From the NCBI GenBank assembly GCA_017561985.1, contig JAFZAZ010000020.1, positions 1 through 64,000 on the forward strand: a stretch of DNA of 64,000 nt. The letters are read 5' to 3'. Made by a program: the position numbers and the translations under genes. The notes under the pieces were generated by a model. It saw only the letters and a list, made by a program, of their open reading frames with translations, ran no database searches and was not told the origin of the DNA. The DNA is from Lachnospiraceae bacterium. GTDB lineage: Bacteria > Bacillota_A > Clostridia > Lachnospirales > Lachnospiraceae. Positions 9,199 through 16,564 of the stretch are shown here, in pieces. How positions within the stretch are numbered: the first letter of the stretch is position 1; the number at the start of each line of letters is the position of its first letter.

Positions 9199-10077
9199 TT
9201 ACGCTTCGTCCGCCGCGCCCTCAAACACAAGCGCACACATTCCGTTTCCTACATGCGCTCCGATGATCGGACCGATCTCGTAGGTGCGGACTTCTTTCAC
9301 CAGACCGGCATCAACGATCATGTTCCGCAACAACTCCGCCTTGTCGGCGCAGTCCGCATGTGCGATGAACACGGTCTGTTCCTCCGGCTTGACAGCCTTC
9401 TCACGCAGCTGGCGGATCAGGTAAAGCAGCGCATTTTTCGTGCCGCGCTCCTTAGATACCACCGCGAGCTTTCCCTCGCCGTCGATCGTGAGGATCGGCT
9501 GAATCTTGAGCGCGCTTCCGATGACCGCCTCGAACGACGAAAGCCGTCCGCCGCGCTTTAAGTGCATCAGATTCTCAACCGTAAACCAGGGGCTGCACGC
9601 ACTCATGTCGTGCCGTACCTTCGCGATCACCTCGTCCATCGATGCGCCTGACTTGTAAAGCTCGCCGGCTCTCGCGATGATCCATCCCTCGGCTACCGAA
9701 GCACTGAGCGTGTCGATCACGACGATCCGACGGTCCGGATAATCCTCTTCAAGCTCCTGTGCAACCATGCGCGCCGTCATGTACGTTCCGCTCAGCCCCG
9801 AGGAGAAGCACAGATACAGGACATCTCTTCCCTCCTTAAGCGGAGCCTCCAGATATGTGCGGTACGTGTACGGATTGATCTGCGCGGTACTCGGCATCTC
9901 TCCGTTTCGAAGGCGCTCGTAAAATGTTGCGAGCGGCATCTCACGGGCATCCGGATAATGCGTATACTCCGTCTCTCCGAACAAAAAGCCCATCGGGATG
10001 CATACGATTCCGAGCTCGTCGTAAAGACCGGCGGTAAGGTCGCAGGTCACGTCGGTCAGCAGTGCATAATTCTTCAT
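9199..10077 (-). CDS. DegV family fatty-acid-binding protein
   Basis: DegV proteins (FakB in staphylococci) bind a fatty acid so that the kinase FakA can phosphorylate it; no fakA is in this window. The 292-residue protein begins MKNYALLTDVTCDLT and has the ligand motifs FSSGLSGTY and LMHLKRGGRLSSFEA typical of the family. The ATG at 10077 has a GAGGGAA ribosome site. Its leader contains two strong hairpins (10094-10145). A second DegV gene lies at 62685-63536; the two are clearly different paralogues. Confidence 0.9.
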   Translation of the reverse strand: MKNYALLTDVTCDLTAGLYDELGIVCIPMGFLFGETEYTHYPDAREMPLATFYERLRNGEMPSTAQINPYTYRTYLEAPLKEGRDVLYLCFSSGLSGTYMTARMVAQELEEDYPDRRIVVIDTLSASVAEGWIIARAGELYKSGASMDEVIAKVRHDMSACSPWFTVENLMHLKRGGRLSSFEAVIGSALKIQPILTIDGEGKLAVVSKERGTKNALLYLIRQLREKAVKPEEQTVFIAHADCADKAELLRNMIVDAGLVKEVRTYEIGPIIGAHVGNGMCALVFEGAADEA

Positions 10078-10093
10078 TTGTTTCCCTCAACAA

Positions 10094-10145
10094 AGCCGCC
10101 GGGCGGCTCCTTCTTCCGTCGTGCTATTTCTGCGAGCGGCACGAC
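10094..10145 (-). promoter_or_regulatory. Two leader hairpins before the DegV gene
   Basis: On the minus strand the leader first forms a 7-bp stem (GTCGTGC/GCACGAC, arms 10139-10145 and 10118-10124). It then forms a 7-bp stem with a single-base centre (AGCCGCC/GGCGGCT, 10094-10108), followed by TTTGTTG directly ahead of the ribosome site. The second could act as an attenuator. Pairing is seen; function is inferred. Confidence 0.5.
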
Positions 10146-10193
10146 CATCGGCAAGCATACCACAGAAGTCGGAAAAAAGAAAGAATTCTGCGT

Positions 10194-10209
10194 AATTTTT
10201 CGAAAAATT
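10194..10209. repeat. 16-bp perfect palindrome downstream of the small exporter gene
   Basis: AATTTTTC followed by GAAAAATT forms a perfect 16-bp palindrome 12 bp past the stop codon at 10221. It is A/T-rich and lacks a GC stem, so it makes a poor terminator. It may be a protein-binding site or a variant of the recurrent ATTTTCCG word. Confidence 0.5.
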
Positions 10210-10220
10210 TATAAATATCT

Positions 10221-10721
10221 TCAACCGAAAAGCATCGTCAACAATCCGTAGAAAAGACTATCAACGATCAACGCTGCCATCAGGACACCGAGAACGATGG
10301 CGACGATCGCTTTCTTGATGTCAAACTCCAGAAGCGATGCGATCAATGATCCCATCCATGCGCCCGTTCCGGGAAGAGGGATTCCGACGAACAACAGGAG
10401 GAAGATGAACTCTCCCTTCTCCACGCCCTCGGACTTTCTGTTCGCACGCGCCTCCAGTTTCTCAACAAGTCCCTTCAGGATGTTGTGTTTCTTCATGAAC
10501 GCGAAGATCGCTTTGATGAAGAACAGAATAAACGGGATCGGGATCAGATTGCCGACGATACACAGCAGATTCGCTTTCAGCAGCGGCATCTTCAGGAGCG
10601 AGGCAATGATCAAGCCTCCGCGGAGTTCGACGAACGGTACCATGGACACGAGAAAGATGAACACTTCCTTCGACATCCAGCTTCCGAGCGAGGACTCATA
10701 CCATTCTACAAGTGCGTTCAT
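10221..10721 (-). CDS. Small multidrug export family membrane protein (COG2426-like)
   Basis: A 166-residue membrane protein with about four to five helices. The motif VPFVELRGGLIIA near residue 30 and the stretch VGIPLPGTGAWMGSLIA near 113 match the family named small multidrug export protein; its transport role is poorly proven. Its ATG at 10721 overlaps the thrC stop by four bases (ATGA), indicating translational coupling to threonine synthase. Export of an amino acid or toxic intermediate would fit that coupling but is only an inference. Confidence 0.82.
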   Translation of the reverse strand: MNALVEWYESSLGSWMSKEVFIFLVSMVPFVELRGGLIIASLLKMPLLKANLLCIVGNLIPIPFILFFIKAIFAFMKKHNILKGLVEKLEARANRKSEGVEKGEFIFLLLFVGIPLPGTGAWMGSLIASLLEFDIKKAIVAIVLGVLMAALIVDSLFYGLLTMLFG

Positions 10722-12220
10722 ACCGTATCATCCTTCCGGGCGAGGATGCGGCACACTTCCTTCTTCATGTCGGCCGTCTCGCAAACCGTGTCATGACGCA
10801 CGGGCGCTTCCTTAAGCTCCGTGATGGCGCGCGGCAGACGCACGTTGGCAATGCCGCTCAACCGGTCGATTAGCGCAAAATCCTCCTCGTTGGAGGTCTT
10901 CTGCTCGATCGCGGTCATGACGCTTCTTGCAAACTTGAACGGGCTCGCCGTGGAGGCGATCACCGTGCGCGTATTGTCCTTCGTGTCGCGAACGTAATCG
11001 CGGTACACAGCGCTTGCGACAGCCGTGTGAGGATCGATTACGTAGCCGGTGCGCTCATAGAGCGTACGGATGGCAAGCGCCGTCTTCTCCTCGTCGGCAT
11101 ATCCGCCCACGAAATCCGCAAGGCGAGCGCGCATATCATCCGTGATCGTGTAGCGCCCGGTCGCGGAAAGCTCGGTCATGAGCTCCTTCGTCTTCGCGCA
11201 GTCGTCTCCGGCGATATGATAGATCAGTCTCTCGAGATTCGAGGAGATCAGAATGTCCATCGAAGGCGAGCTGGTCAGTACAAACTCGCGGTTGCGGTCA
11301 TACTCGCCGCTTTGGAAAAAGTCAAACAGCACCTTGTTCACGTTCGATGCGCACACGAGGCGGCGGATCGGAACGCCGATGCATTTTGCGTAATATGCTG
11401 CAAGAATGTTGCCGAAGTTGCCAGTCGGAACCGTCACGTTGATCTCTTCGCCGTCCGCGATGTGGCCCTCGGCGAGAAGTTTCGTGTAAGCGTAGGTGTA
11501 GTAAACGATCTGCGGTACAAGGCGACCGATGTTGATGGAGTTGGCCGAGGAGAAACGATAGCCGTTCGCCGCCAGCTCCTTCGCAAGCTCTGCATCCGTA
11601 AACATCTTCTTGACGCCCGTCTGCGCGTCGTCGAAGTTGCCGGTGATGCCGATCACGTACGTGTTGTCACCCTTCTGCGTCACCATCTGACGCTCCTGAA
11701 TGGTGCTCACGCCGTGCTTCGGGTAAAATACGATGATCTTCGTTCCCGGAACATCCGCAAATCCCGCGAGCGCCGCCTTGCCGGTGTCGCCCGACGTCGC
11801 CGTCAGAATCACGATCTCGTCGCAGATCCCGTTCTTCTTCGCCGCCGTCGTCATCAGGTGGGGAAGAATGCTGAGCGCCATGTCCTTGAAGGCGATGGTC
11901 GCTCCGTGGAACAGCTCAAGGTAATAAGCGCCGTCGGCCTGAACCAGAGGCGCAATCTCTTCTGTATCAAACTTCTCGTCGTAAGCGGCGTCGATACATG
12001 CCGAAAGCTCCTCGTCGGTGTAATCCGTGAGGAACAGTCGAAGCACCGTAAGCGCCGTCTCGCGATAATTCATGGTCGACAACTCGCGCATCGAAACCGG
12101 CAGTGCCGGGATCGTCTGCGGAACATACAAACCACCGTCCGGTGCGATTCCCGCAAGAATCGCCTTCGAAGCGGAAACTCCTTCCGCGCCCCCGCGCGTA
12201 CTTCTGTAGAGCGTTTCCAT
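10718..12220 (-). CDS. thrC: Threonine synthase
   Basis: PLP enzyme of the last threonine step: O-phosphohomoserine to threonine plus phosphate. The start METLYRSTRGG is typical of the long (about 500-residue) class, and the PLP lysine is in LFHGATIAFKDMALS near residue 109. The phosphate-binding loop is TATSGDTGKAALAGF. The ATG at 12220 is preceded by GGAGG with a 6-nt spacer. A good promoter lies upstream, and the leader holds a 6-bp hairpin (12239-12254). No T-box signature was found. The gene is coupled to the downstream exporter. Confidence 0.96.
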   Translation of the reverse strand: METLYRSTRGGAEGVSASKAILAGIAPDGGLYVPQTIPALPVSMRELSTMNYRETALTVLRLFLTDYTDEELSACIDAAYDEKFDTEEIAPLVQADGAYYLELFHGATIAFKDMALSILPHLMTTAAKKNGICDEIVILTATSGDTGKAALAGFADVPGTKIIVFYPKHGVSTIQERQMVTQKGDNTYVIGITGNFDDAQTGVKKMFTDAELAKELAANGYRFSSANSINIGRLVPQIVYYTYAYTKLLAEGHIADGEEINVTVPTGNFGNILAAYYAKCIGVPIRRLVCASNVNKVLFDFFQSGEYDRNREFVLTSSPSMDILISSNLERLIYHIAGDDCAKTKELMTELSATGRYTITDDMRARLADFVGGYADEEKTALAIRTLYERTGYVIDPHTAVASAVYRDYVRDTKDNTRTVIASTASPFKFARSVMTAIEQKTSNEEDFALIDRLSGIANVRLPRAITELKEAPVRHDTVCETADMKKEVCRILARKDDTV

Positions 12221-12238
12221 ATTCAACCTCCGAAGCGA

Positions 12239-12254
12239 TCGGTCTTTAGACCGA
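12239..12254 (-). promoter_or_regulatory. Small hairpin in the thrC leader
   Basis: TCGGTC and GACCGA form a perfect 6-bp stem with a 4-nt loop, 19 bp upstream of the thrC start and just before its ribosome site. It could tune translation; it is too small for a known riboswitch or T-box. Confidence 0.4.
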
Positions 12255-12273
12255 ATGTCGCATAGTCCTTCAA

Positions 12274-12302
12274 AGTATAGCATACTCTCCGAGCAGTTAC
12301 AA
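12274..12302 (-). promoter_or_regulatory. Promoter for thrC
   Basis: On the minus strand -35 TTGTAA, 17-bp spacer and -10 TATACT, about 54 bp upstream of the thrC ATG. Confidence 0.65.
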
Positions 12303-12373
12303 CACCATTGTACGGAACGGACAGTAGAATCTTGTGTCATTTTCCGGGGCGTTGTTGTGCAAAATCTCTTCTG

Positions 12374-12772
12374 TCACAGCTTGAATCCGGTCCCCGTGAA
12401 CTGTGCGATATCTCTTCCGGTGTCGTCCGTGACATCCACGTTGATCACGGTCGTGCTTCTTCCGCTCTTGCGGCAGACCGCTTTCGCCGTGAGGCGCGTG
12501 CCCTTCGGCGCACCGAGGTAGTTGATGCTCACCTGCTGCGCGACGGTCGGCCTGTGGATCTGATTTGCGCATACGGCAAATGCAAAATCCGCGAGTGTGA
12601 ACATCACCCCGCCCATGATGCCGCCGTTGGCGTTTTTGTGGCGGTCCGTAAGCGTCATCTCACACACCGCATAATCCTCGCCGAACTCCTTGAGTTCCAT
12701 GCCGTTCTCGGTTGCAAACCGGTCTCCGCGGAAATACTCCTGTGCCTCCGCAAGCGTCGCAAATGTTCCCAT
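12374..12772 (-). CDS. PaaI-type hot-dog fold thioesterase
   Basis: A 132-residue protein of the PaaI/acyl-CoA thioesterase branch of the hot-dog fold, which hydrolyses acyl-CoA esters. The signature NANGGIMGGVMFTLADFAFA around residue 50 is the family's active-site helix; the more common HGG triplet is MGG here, a variant I believe is common in Firmicutes. The ATG at 12772 has AAAGGA seven bases upstream. The substrate is unknown. It lies 97 bp downstream of the NahK-like gene, separated by a strong hairpin, so it may or may not belong to the nagB-glmM transcript. Confidence 0.85.
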   Translation of the reverse strand: MGTFATLAEAQEYFRGDRFATENGMELKEFGEDYAVCEMTLTDRHKNANGGIMGGVMFTLADFAFAVCANQIHRPTVAQQVSINYLGAPKGTRLTAKAVCRKSGRSTTVINVDVTDDTGRDIAQFTGTGFKL

Positions 12773-12789
12773 TTCCCTGTCCTTTCGCT

Positions 12790-12806
12790 GCGGGACATCC
12801 TCCCGC
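12790..12806 (-). promoter_or_regulatory. Leader hairpin ahead of the thioesterase
   Basis: GCGGGA and TCCCGC form a 6-bp stem with a 5-nt loop 17 bp upstream of the thioesterase ATG. On the minus strand the stem and loop contain GGGAGGATG, a ribosome-site-like sequence with its own out-of-frame ATG. A role in translation is possible but not demonstrated. Confidence 0.35.
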
Positions 12807-12823
12807 AATTTATTATTCGCAAC

Positions 12824-12855
12824 AAGGACCGCGTGCAGTATCGGCCGCGGTCCTT
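12824..12855. terminator. Strong hairpin downstream of the NahK-like gene, T-tract on the plus side
   Basis: AAGGACCGCG (12824-12833) and CGCGGTCCTT (12846-12855) form a perfect 10-bp stem, 14 bp past the NahK-like stop. The T-rich tail is on the plus strand; on the minus strand only GTTGCG and A/T-rich sequence follow. It may stop minus-strand transcription weakly, act as an mRNA 3' end, or terminate an unseen plus-strand transcript. Confidence 0.5.
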
Positions 12856-12869
12856 TGTTTTGTTCGTTT

Positions 12870-13958
12870 TTATCCGACGCGCAGCGCGTCCAGCAGGATC
12901 TGCTCAAGCTCCGGCATCCGTCGGGAAGCGTCCTGCGCAAGCGCGATGTTGAGCCGCGCCTTGTCTCTGTTCTGCTCCGCGTATGCGGTCTTAAAATACC
13001 GGTCTCCCTCGAGGTAGTCCGTGAGATACCGAGCTGCAAGTTCCGCCGTCACCGCAGTGACACACGGCGTCATCGCCTTAAGCTCCGCGTCCGTGAGCAT
13101 TTCCCTCGTCTCCGCGAGATACCCTTCCGCAAGCACGCGGTATTTGCCGGCGTCGATCGTTGCCGTCGGGGATTCCGCGCTCCCGCCCGTGACCTTCGCC
13201 ACCGAGCGCACCGAGTCCGCAAAATCATACGCGACCATTCCCGTCAAAACGGTATCGAAATCGATGACGACCGCACCGTAAGGCGGCGTCTTTGACGTGA
13301 AGAGCACGTTGTTGAACTTCGTGTCGTTGTGCGTCACACGGATCGGGTACTCTCCCGCCGCATACCGAAGAGACACCTCGCACGCCTCCGCCTCGAGCGC
13401 CTTTAGCTGCATAAGCTCTCTTCGCACGCTCTCGGTCCTGCCTGCCCGGTCCTCCGCCGCGGCCTTCCAAAGCGCGCGAAATCTCGCATACGTGTTGTGG
13501 AAGCCCCTCACAGTCTCCTTCAAGAGGCGCGGATCAAGGTCCGCCAGGGCTGCGTTCACCCTGCCGAACGCCCGTGCCATCTCGTACAAAACGTTCGGAT
13601 CCTCGGGAGAAAGCTCCACCGCCTCCACATACTCCTCGACGCGCCAGTACTCGGTCGCACCGTTTCGCTGCAGCGTCAGCAGACGCTCACCGCTCCGCCC
13701 GACCGGATAAAGCCTGGCCATGCGGATTCCTTTGCGCCGCAGGTGTTCCGTGACCAGCACGATATTTTTCATCGATCCCCGCGGATCCTTCATGGCGTCC
13801 GCGTTGATCTTCTGCACCAGATACGAATACAATGAAGCGCCGTCTCTTACGGTCACCCTGTACGTGAGGTTCACATTCCCCCCGCTCAGTTCCTCCTCCG
13901 AGACGACGCTTCCCGCTATGCCGTATCTTCGCAGAATGGTTTCTGTTATCTTGCTCAT
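12870..13958 (-). CDS. APH-fold sugar kinase resembling N-acetylhexosamine 1-kinase (NahK)
   Basis: A 362-residue phosphotransferase of the aminoglycoside/choline kinase fold. The catalytic loop is RVTHNDTKFNNVLF and the metal motif is AVVIDFDTV. Those motifs and the C-terminal RYLTDYLEGDRYFKT stretch resemble, from memory, bifidobacterial NahK, which phosphorylates GlcNAc and GalNAc at C1. Its position 17 bp after glmM, with nagB ahead, supports an amino-sugar substrate. The ATG at 13958 lacks a good ribosome site; a TTG at 13970 is an alternative, and coupling to glmM is likely. A general phosphotransferase remains possible. Confidence 0.78.
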   Translation of the reverse strand: MSKITETILRRYGIAGSVVSEEELSGGNVNLTYRVTVRDGASLYSYLVQKINADAMKDPRGSMKNIVLVTEHLRRKGIRMARLYPVGRSGERLLTLQRNGATEYWRVEEYVEAVELSPEDPNVLYEMARAFGRVNAALADLDPRLLKETVRGFHNTYARFRALWKAAAEDRAGRTESVRRELMQLKALEAEACEVSLRYAAGEYPIRVTHNDTKFNNVLFTSKTPPYGAVVIDFDTVLTGMVAYDFADSVRSVAKVTGGSAESPTATIDAGKYRVLAEGYLAETREMLTDAELKAMTPCVTAVTAELAARYLTDYLEGDRYFKTAYAEQNRDKARLNIALAQDASRRMPELEQILLDALRVG

Positions 13959-13975
13959 AGCTGATTGCAAATTGC

Positions 13976-15328
13976 CTATTTGATCCGGATCAGATGTCCG
14001 CTCTTCTTCATAGCCTCGATGATGGCGTCGACATGTTTCTCGCAGATCTCATAGGTCGTCGCCTCACTCATAACGCGGAGTACCGGCTCCGTTCCGCTCG
14101 CGCGCAGAAGCACACGTCCGCTGTCGCCGAGCTCTGCCGTACACGCGTCAACCTGAAGCTTCACAGCCGGATCGTCGAGCGTCGCCTTCTTGTCGTCCAC
14201 AACAACGTTCTTGAGCACCTGAGGATACATCTCAACCTCGGACGCGAGAACCGAAAGCGGAAGCTGCGTCTCGATCATAACCATCATCACCATGATGGCC
14301 GTGAGGATACCGTCGCCGGTGCGTGCGTATTTGCGGAAAATGACATGTCCGGAGTTCTCGCCGCCGATCAAATGGTCCTTCTCCTTCATGTTCTCATACA
14401 CGAAGCGGTCGCCGACTGCTGTCTTCTCGTAGGAGATGCCGATGCGGTCGAGCGCCTTGTAGAGACCGAAGTTCGACATGATCGTCGTAACGACCGTGTT
14501 GCTCGGAAGCTGGCCGATTCTCTTGAGATATTTTGCGCAGATATACATGATCTGGTCGCCGTTGACAACGTTGCCGTTCTCATCCACGGCAAGGCAGCGG
14601 TCAGCGTCGCCGTCAAATGCGAATCCGACATCAACCTTCTTATCCTTCACGAACTCCTGCAGACCTTCGATGTGCGTGGAACCGCATCCGCGGTTGATGT
14701 TCGTGCCGTTCGGCTCGTTGTTGATGACGAACGTCTTCGCGCCGAGTGCGTCAAATACGGCGCGCCCGATCATCCAGGAACTTCCGTTTGCGCAGTCGAG
14801 CGCAACCTTGCGGTTCTCGAACGATTTCGTTGCAACGTTTGCAAGGTATCCGATGTAGCGGTTGCGTCCGGTGTAGTAGTCAACCGTGCAGCCGATATTC
14901 TCGCCGGTAGCGAACGGGATCTCTTCGATCTCGCCGTCGATGTACTGCTCGATCTTGTCCTGAAGATCGTCGTCCATCTTCTCGCCGTCGCCGTTCATCA
15001 ATTTGATGCCGTTGTCGGTATAAGGGTTGTGGCTCGCGCTGATCATGATTCCGCAGTCAAAGCCGTCCGTTCTCGTGATATACGACACGCAGGGCGTCGT
15101 CGTCACGTGAAGGAGGTATGCGTTTGCGCCCGAAGCCGTGATGCCGGCTGCAAGAGCGTTCTCATACATGTAGGACGAGCGGCGCGTATCCTTGCCGATC
15201 ACAATCTTCGCCTGTCCGTTTTTGCCGTAGTGCCATCCGAGGAAACGGCCGATCTTGAATGCATGCTGCGCTGTAAGATCAACGCCGGACTCTCCGCGGA
15301 AGCCGTCGGTTCCGAAATATTTTCCCAT
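13976..15328 (-). CDS. glmM: Phosphoglucosamine mutase
   Basis: Converts glucosamine 6-phosphate to glucosamine 1-phosphate on the route to UDP-GlcNAc and peptidoglycan. The start MGKYFGTDGFRGESG and the phosphoserine loop MISASHNPYTDNGIKL are characteristic of GlmM, as is the metal loop DGDADR. At 450 residues it has the normal length. The ATG at 15328 has GGAGG nine bases upstream. In many Firmicutes glmM follows cdaA-cdaR; here cdaA-cdaR lie 45 kb away without it, and glmM sits between nagB and a NahK-like kinase. Confidence 0.95.
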   Translation of the reverse strand: MGKYFGTDGFRGESGVDLTAQHAFKIGRFLGWHYGKNGQAKIVIGKDTRRSSYMYENALAAGITASGANAYLLHVTTTPCVSYITRTDGFDCGIMISASHNPYTDNGIKLMNGDGEKMDDDLQDKIEQYIDGEIEEIPFATGENIGCTVDYYTGRNRYIGYLANVATKSFENRKVALDCANGSSWMIGRAVFDALGAKTFVINNEPNGTNINRGCGSTHIEGLQEFVKDKKVDVGFAFDGDADRCLAVDENGNVVNGDQIMYICAKYLKRIGQLPSNTVVTTIMSNFGLYKALDRIGISYEKTAVGDRFVYENMKEKDHLIGGENSGHVIFRKYARTGDGILTAIMVMMVMIETQLPLSVLASEVEMYPQVLKNVVVDDKKATLDDPAVKLQVDACTAELGDSGRVLLRASGTEPVLRVMSEATTYEICEKHVDAIIEAMKKSGHLIRIK

Positions 15329-15353
15329 TGTTTATATCCTCCGATTCTGTCGA

Positions 15354-16076
15354 TTACCCGTTGTAGCAGTCCTCGTCGCAAACGAGAACAACATCGTCGT
15401 GCAGGTTGAGGAAGGATGCCGGGCAGCTCGTGGTAACCGTGCCCTTGAGCATCTGCATCACAGCGTCGTGCTTGTTCTTGCCGTTGGCAATGATAATGAT
15501 CTTCTTTGCGGAGAGGATCGTTCCCATTCCCATCGTAAGAGCCTTCGTCGGAACGTCAGCAGCGCTTGCGAAGAAGCGTGCGTTCGCGTCGATCGTATCC
15601 TCGGTAAGTCCGGTCACGTGCGTCTCGGGAACAAGCTCCGCATCGGGCTCGTTGAAAGCAATGTGACCGTTGCGGCCGATGCCGAGCACCTGGATGTCCG
15701 CGCCGCCGAGCGAGCGAACGAACTTCTCATATCTCTTTGCCTCTGCCTCGCCGTCCGCTGCACTGCCTTGCGGAACATGCGTGTGCGTCTTGTCGATATT
15801 GACCTTGTCGAACAGGTTCTTGTTCATAAAATACCGGTAGCTCTGATCGTTGTCCGGACTGATCGGATAGTACTCGTCAAGATTTACGGTCGTAACCTGC
15901 GAAAAATCGATCTCGCCGGCCTTGTTCATCTCAGCGAGCTTCGCGTACATACCCTCGGGCGTAGAGCCGGTCGCAAGACCGAGCACCGCGTTCGGTTTCT
16001 TCTTCATAACGTCGGCTACGATCTCGGCCGACTTTGCGGACACTTCGTCATAATTCTTACATACGATGACTTTCAT
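15354..16076 (-). CDS. nagB: Glucosamine-6-phosphate deaminase
   Basis: Interconverts glucosamine 6-phosphate and fructose 6-phosphate plus ammonia, linking amino-sugar use to glycolysis. The motifs GLATGSTPEGMY, TVNLDEYY and GIGRNGHIAFNEP give the phosphate loop, catalytic aspartate and active-site histidine. The ATG at 16076 (240 residues, normal length) has AAAGGAG six bases upstream. It is the first gene of nagB-glmM-kinase; nagA is not adjacent. NagB and GlmM compete for the same substrate, so co-transcription is noteworthy. Confidence 0.95.
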   Translation of the reverse strand: MKVIVCKNYDEVSAKSAEIVADVMKKKPNAVLGLATGSTPEGMYAKLAEMNKAGEIDFSQVTTVNLDEYYPISPDNDQSYRYFMNKNLFDKVNIDKTHTHVPQGSAADGEAEAKRYEKFVRSLGGADIQVLGIGRNGHIAFNEPDAELVPETHVTGLTEDTIDANARFFASAADVPTKALTMGMGTILSAKKIIIIANGKNKHDAVMQMLKGTVTTSCPASFLNLHDDVVLVCDEDCYNG

Positions 16077-16162
16077 GTGCGTCTCCTTTAGTTTCGGAAA
16101 ATATTCGATGCCGTTGCGCACGCGCGCGAACGCGCATCCGTTGTTTTTTCAACACCTAGATT

Positions 16163-16191
16163 ATTTTACTTCCGGCGAAACGGAAAAGCAA
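16163..16191 (-). promoter_or_regulatory. Candidate promoter for nagB-glmM
   Basis: On the minus strand -35 TTGCTT, 17-bp spacer and -10 TAAAAT, about 87 bp upstream of the nagB start. The long leader contains no repeat that I recognise as a known riboswitch. Confidence 0.5.
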
Positions 16192-16359
16192 GAAAAACCG
16201 TTTCCGGGGGTGCTATTTTTTCAAACGGTTTGTCAACGAAAATTTAAAAATTTTTATCGTTCGTTGCAAATTTCTTTTTTCGCCTCAAAAAATTTCAAAT
16301 TCATGTCGTGATTTTTTGCAAAAGCGGCTAACTCCGATTTTCCGTTTTTTTCATTTTTA

Positions 16360-16389
16360 TTGACATTGTTTATCACAAAGTAGTAAAAT
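16360..16389 (+). promoter_or_regulatory. Plus-strand promoter with no gene behind it
   Basis: TTGACA (16360-16365), 18-bp spacer, TAAAAT (16384-16389). No open reading frame with a ribosome site follows before the terminator at 16517-16548, so the product is probably a non-coding RNA. Confidence 0.65.
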
Positions 16390-16395
16390 GGGCAC

Positions 16396-16548
16396 GTTGA
16401 TGCGAAATTCTCCGAGCACGTCCCTGTGTTGCGATAGTACCGTTTCGCGGGGGCGTGCCCTCTCTCAACAAATATATTAATTTGACATTTTTCTCTCTTC
16501 TCTTAATAATTATCGCAAAAAGACCGTTCCTTTCGGAACGGTCTTTTT
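16396..16548 (+). ncRNA. Candidate small non-coding RNA, about 150 nt
   Basis: A transcript from the promoter at 16360-16389 would begin near 16396 and end at the perfect terminator 16517-16548. The first 75 nt can fold into an imperfect hairpin: GCACG near 16415 pairs with CGTGC near 16454, CCC with GGG just inside, GCGA with TCGC at the tip, and GTTGA with TCAAC outside. A long C/U-rich single-stranded stretch (about 16488-16504) follows, then the terminator. I found no coding potential, no GGAAGG loop of SRP RNA and no tmRNA or RNase P signature. A 6S-like or regulatory RNA is possible. Expression is unproven. Confidence 0.5.
16517..16548. terminator. Bidirectional intrinsic terminator
   Basis: A perfect symmetric hairpin: AAAAAGACCGTTCC, loop TTTC, GGAACGGTCTTTTT. 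It serves the glucosaminidase gene on the minus strand (17 bp past its stop) and the candidate small RNA on the plus strand. Confidence 0.92.
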
Positions 16549-16564
16549 GTATCCTGATGTATTC

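Larger units (their letters stand above)
16077..16564. other. 488-bp non-coding stretch
   Basis: No gene is evident between nagB and the glucosaminidase. From left to right it holds the nagB leader and promoter (to 16191), an A/T-rich stretch with no clear signal (about 16192-16359), a strong plus-strand promoter and a small-RNA-like unit (16360-16548), and a perfect symmetric terminator at 16517-16548. Confidence 0.8.

Noticed and set aside
13958..13970. TTG at 13970 as the start of the NahK-like gene
   Set aside because: The ATG at 13958 is preferred as the usual codon and fits the family N terminus; neither has a strong ribosome site, so the TTG is kept only as an alternative.
16482..16510. 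Second TTGACA-17-AATAAT match on the plus strand
   Set aside because: Its start point would fall on the terminator hairpin, so no useful transcript could result. It is likely chance in an A/T-rich stretch.
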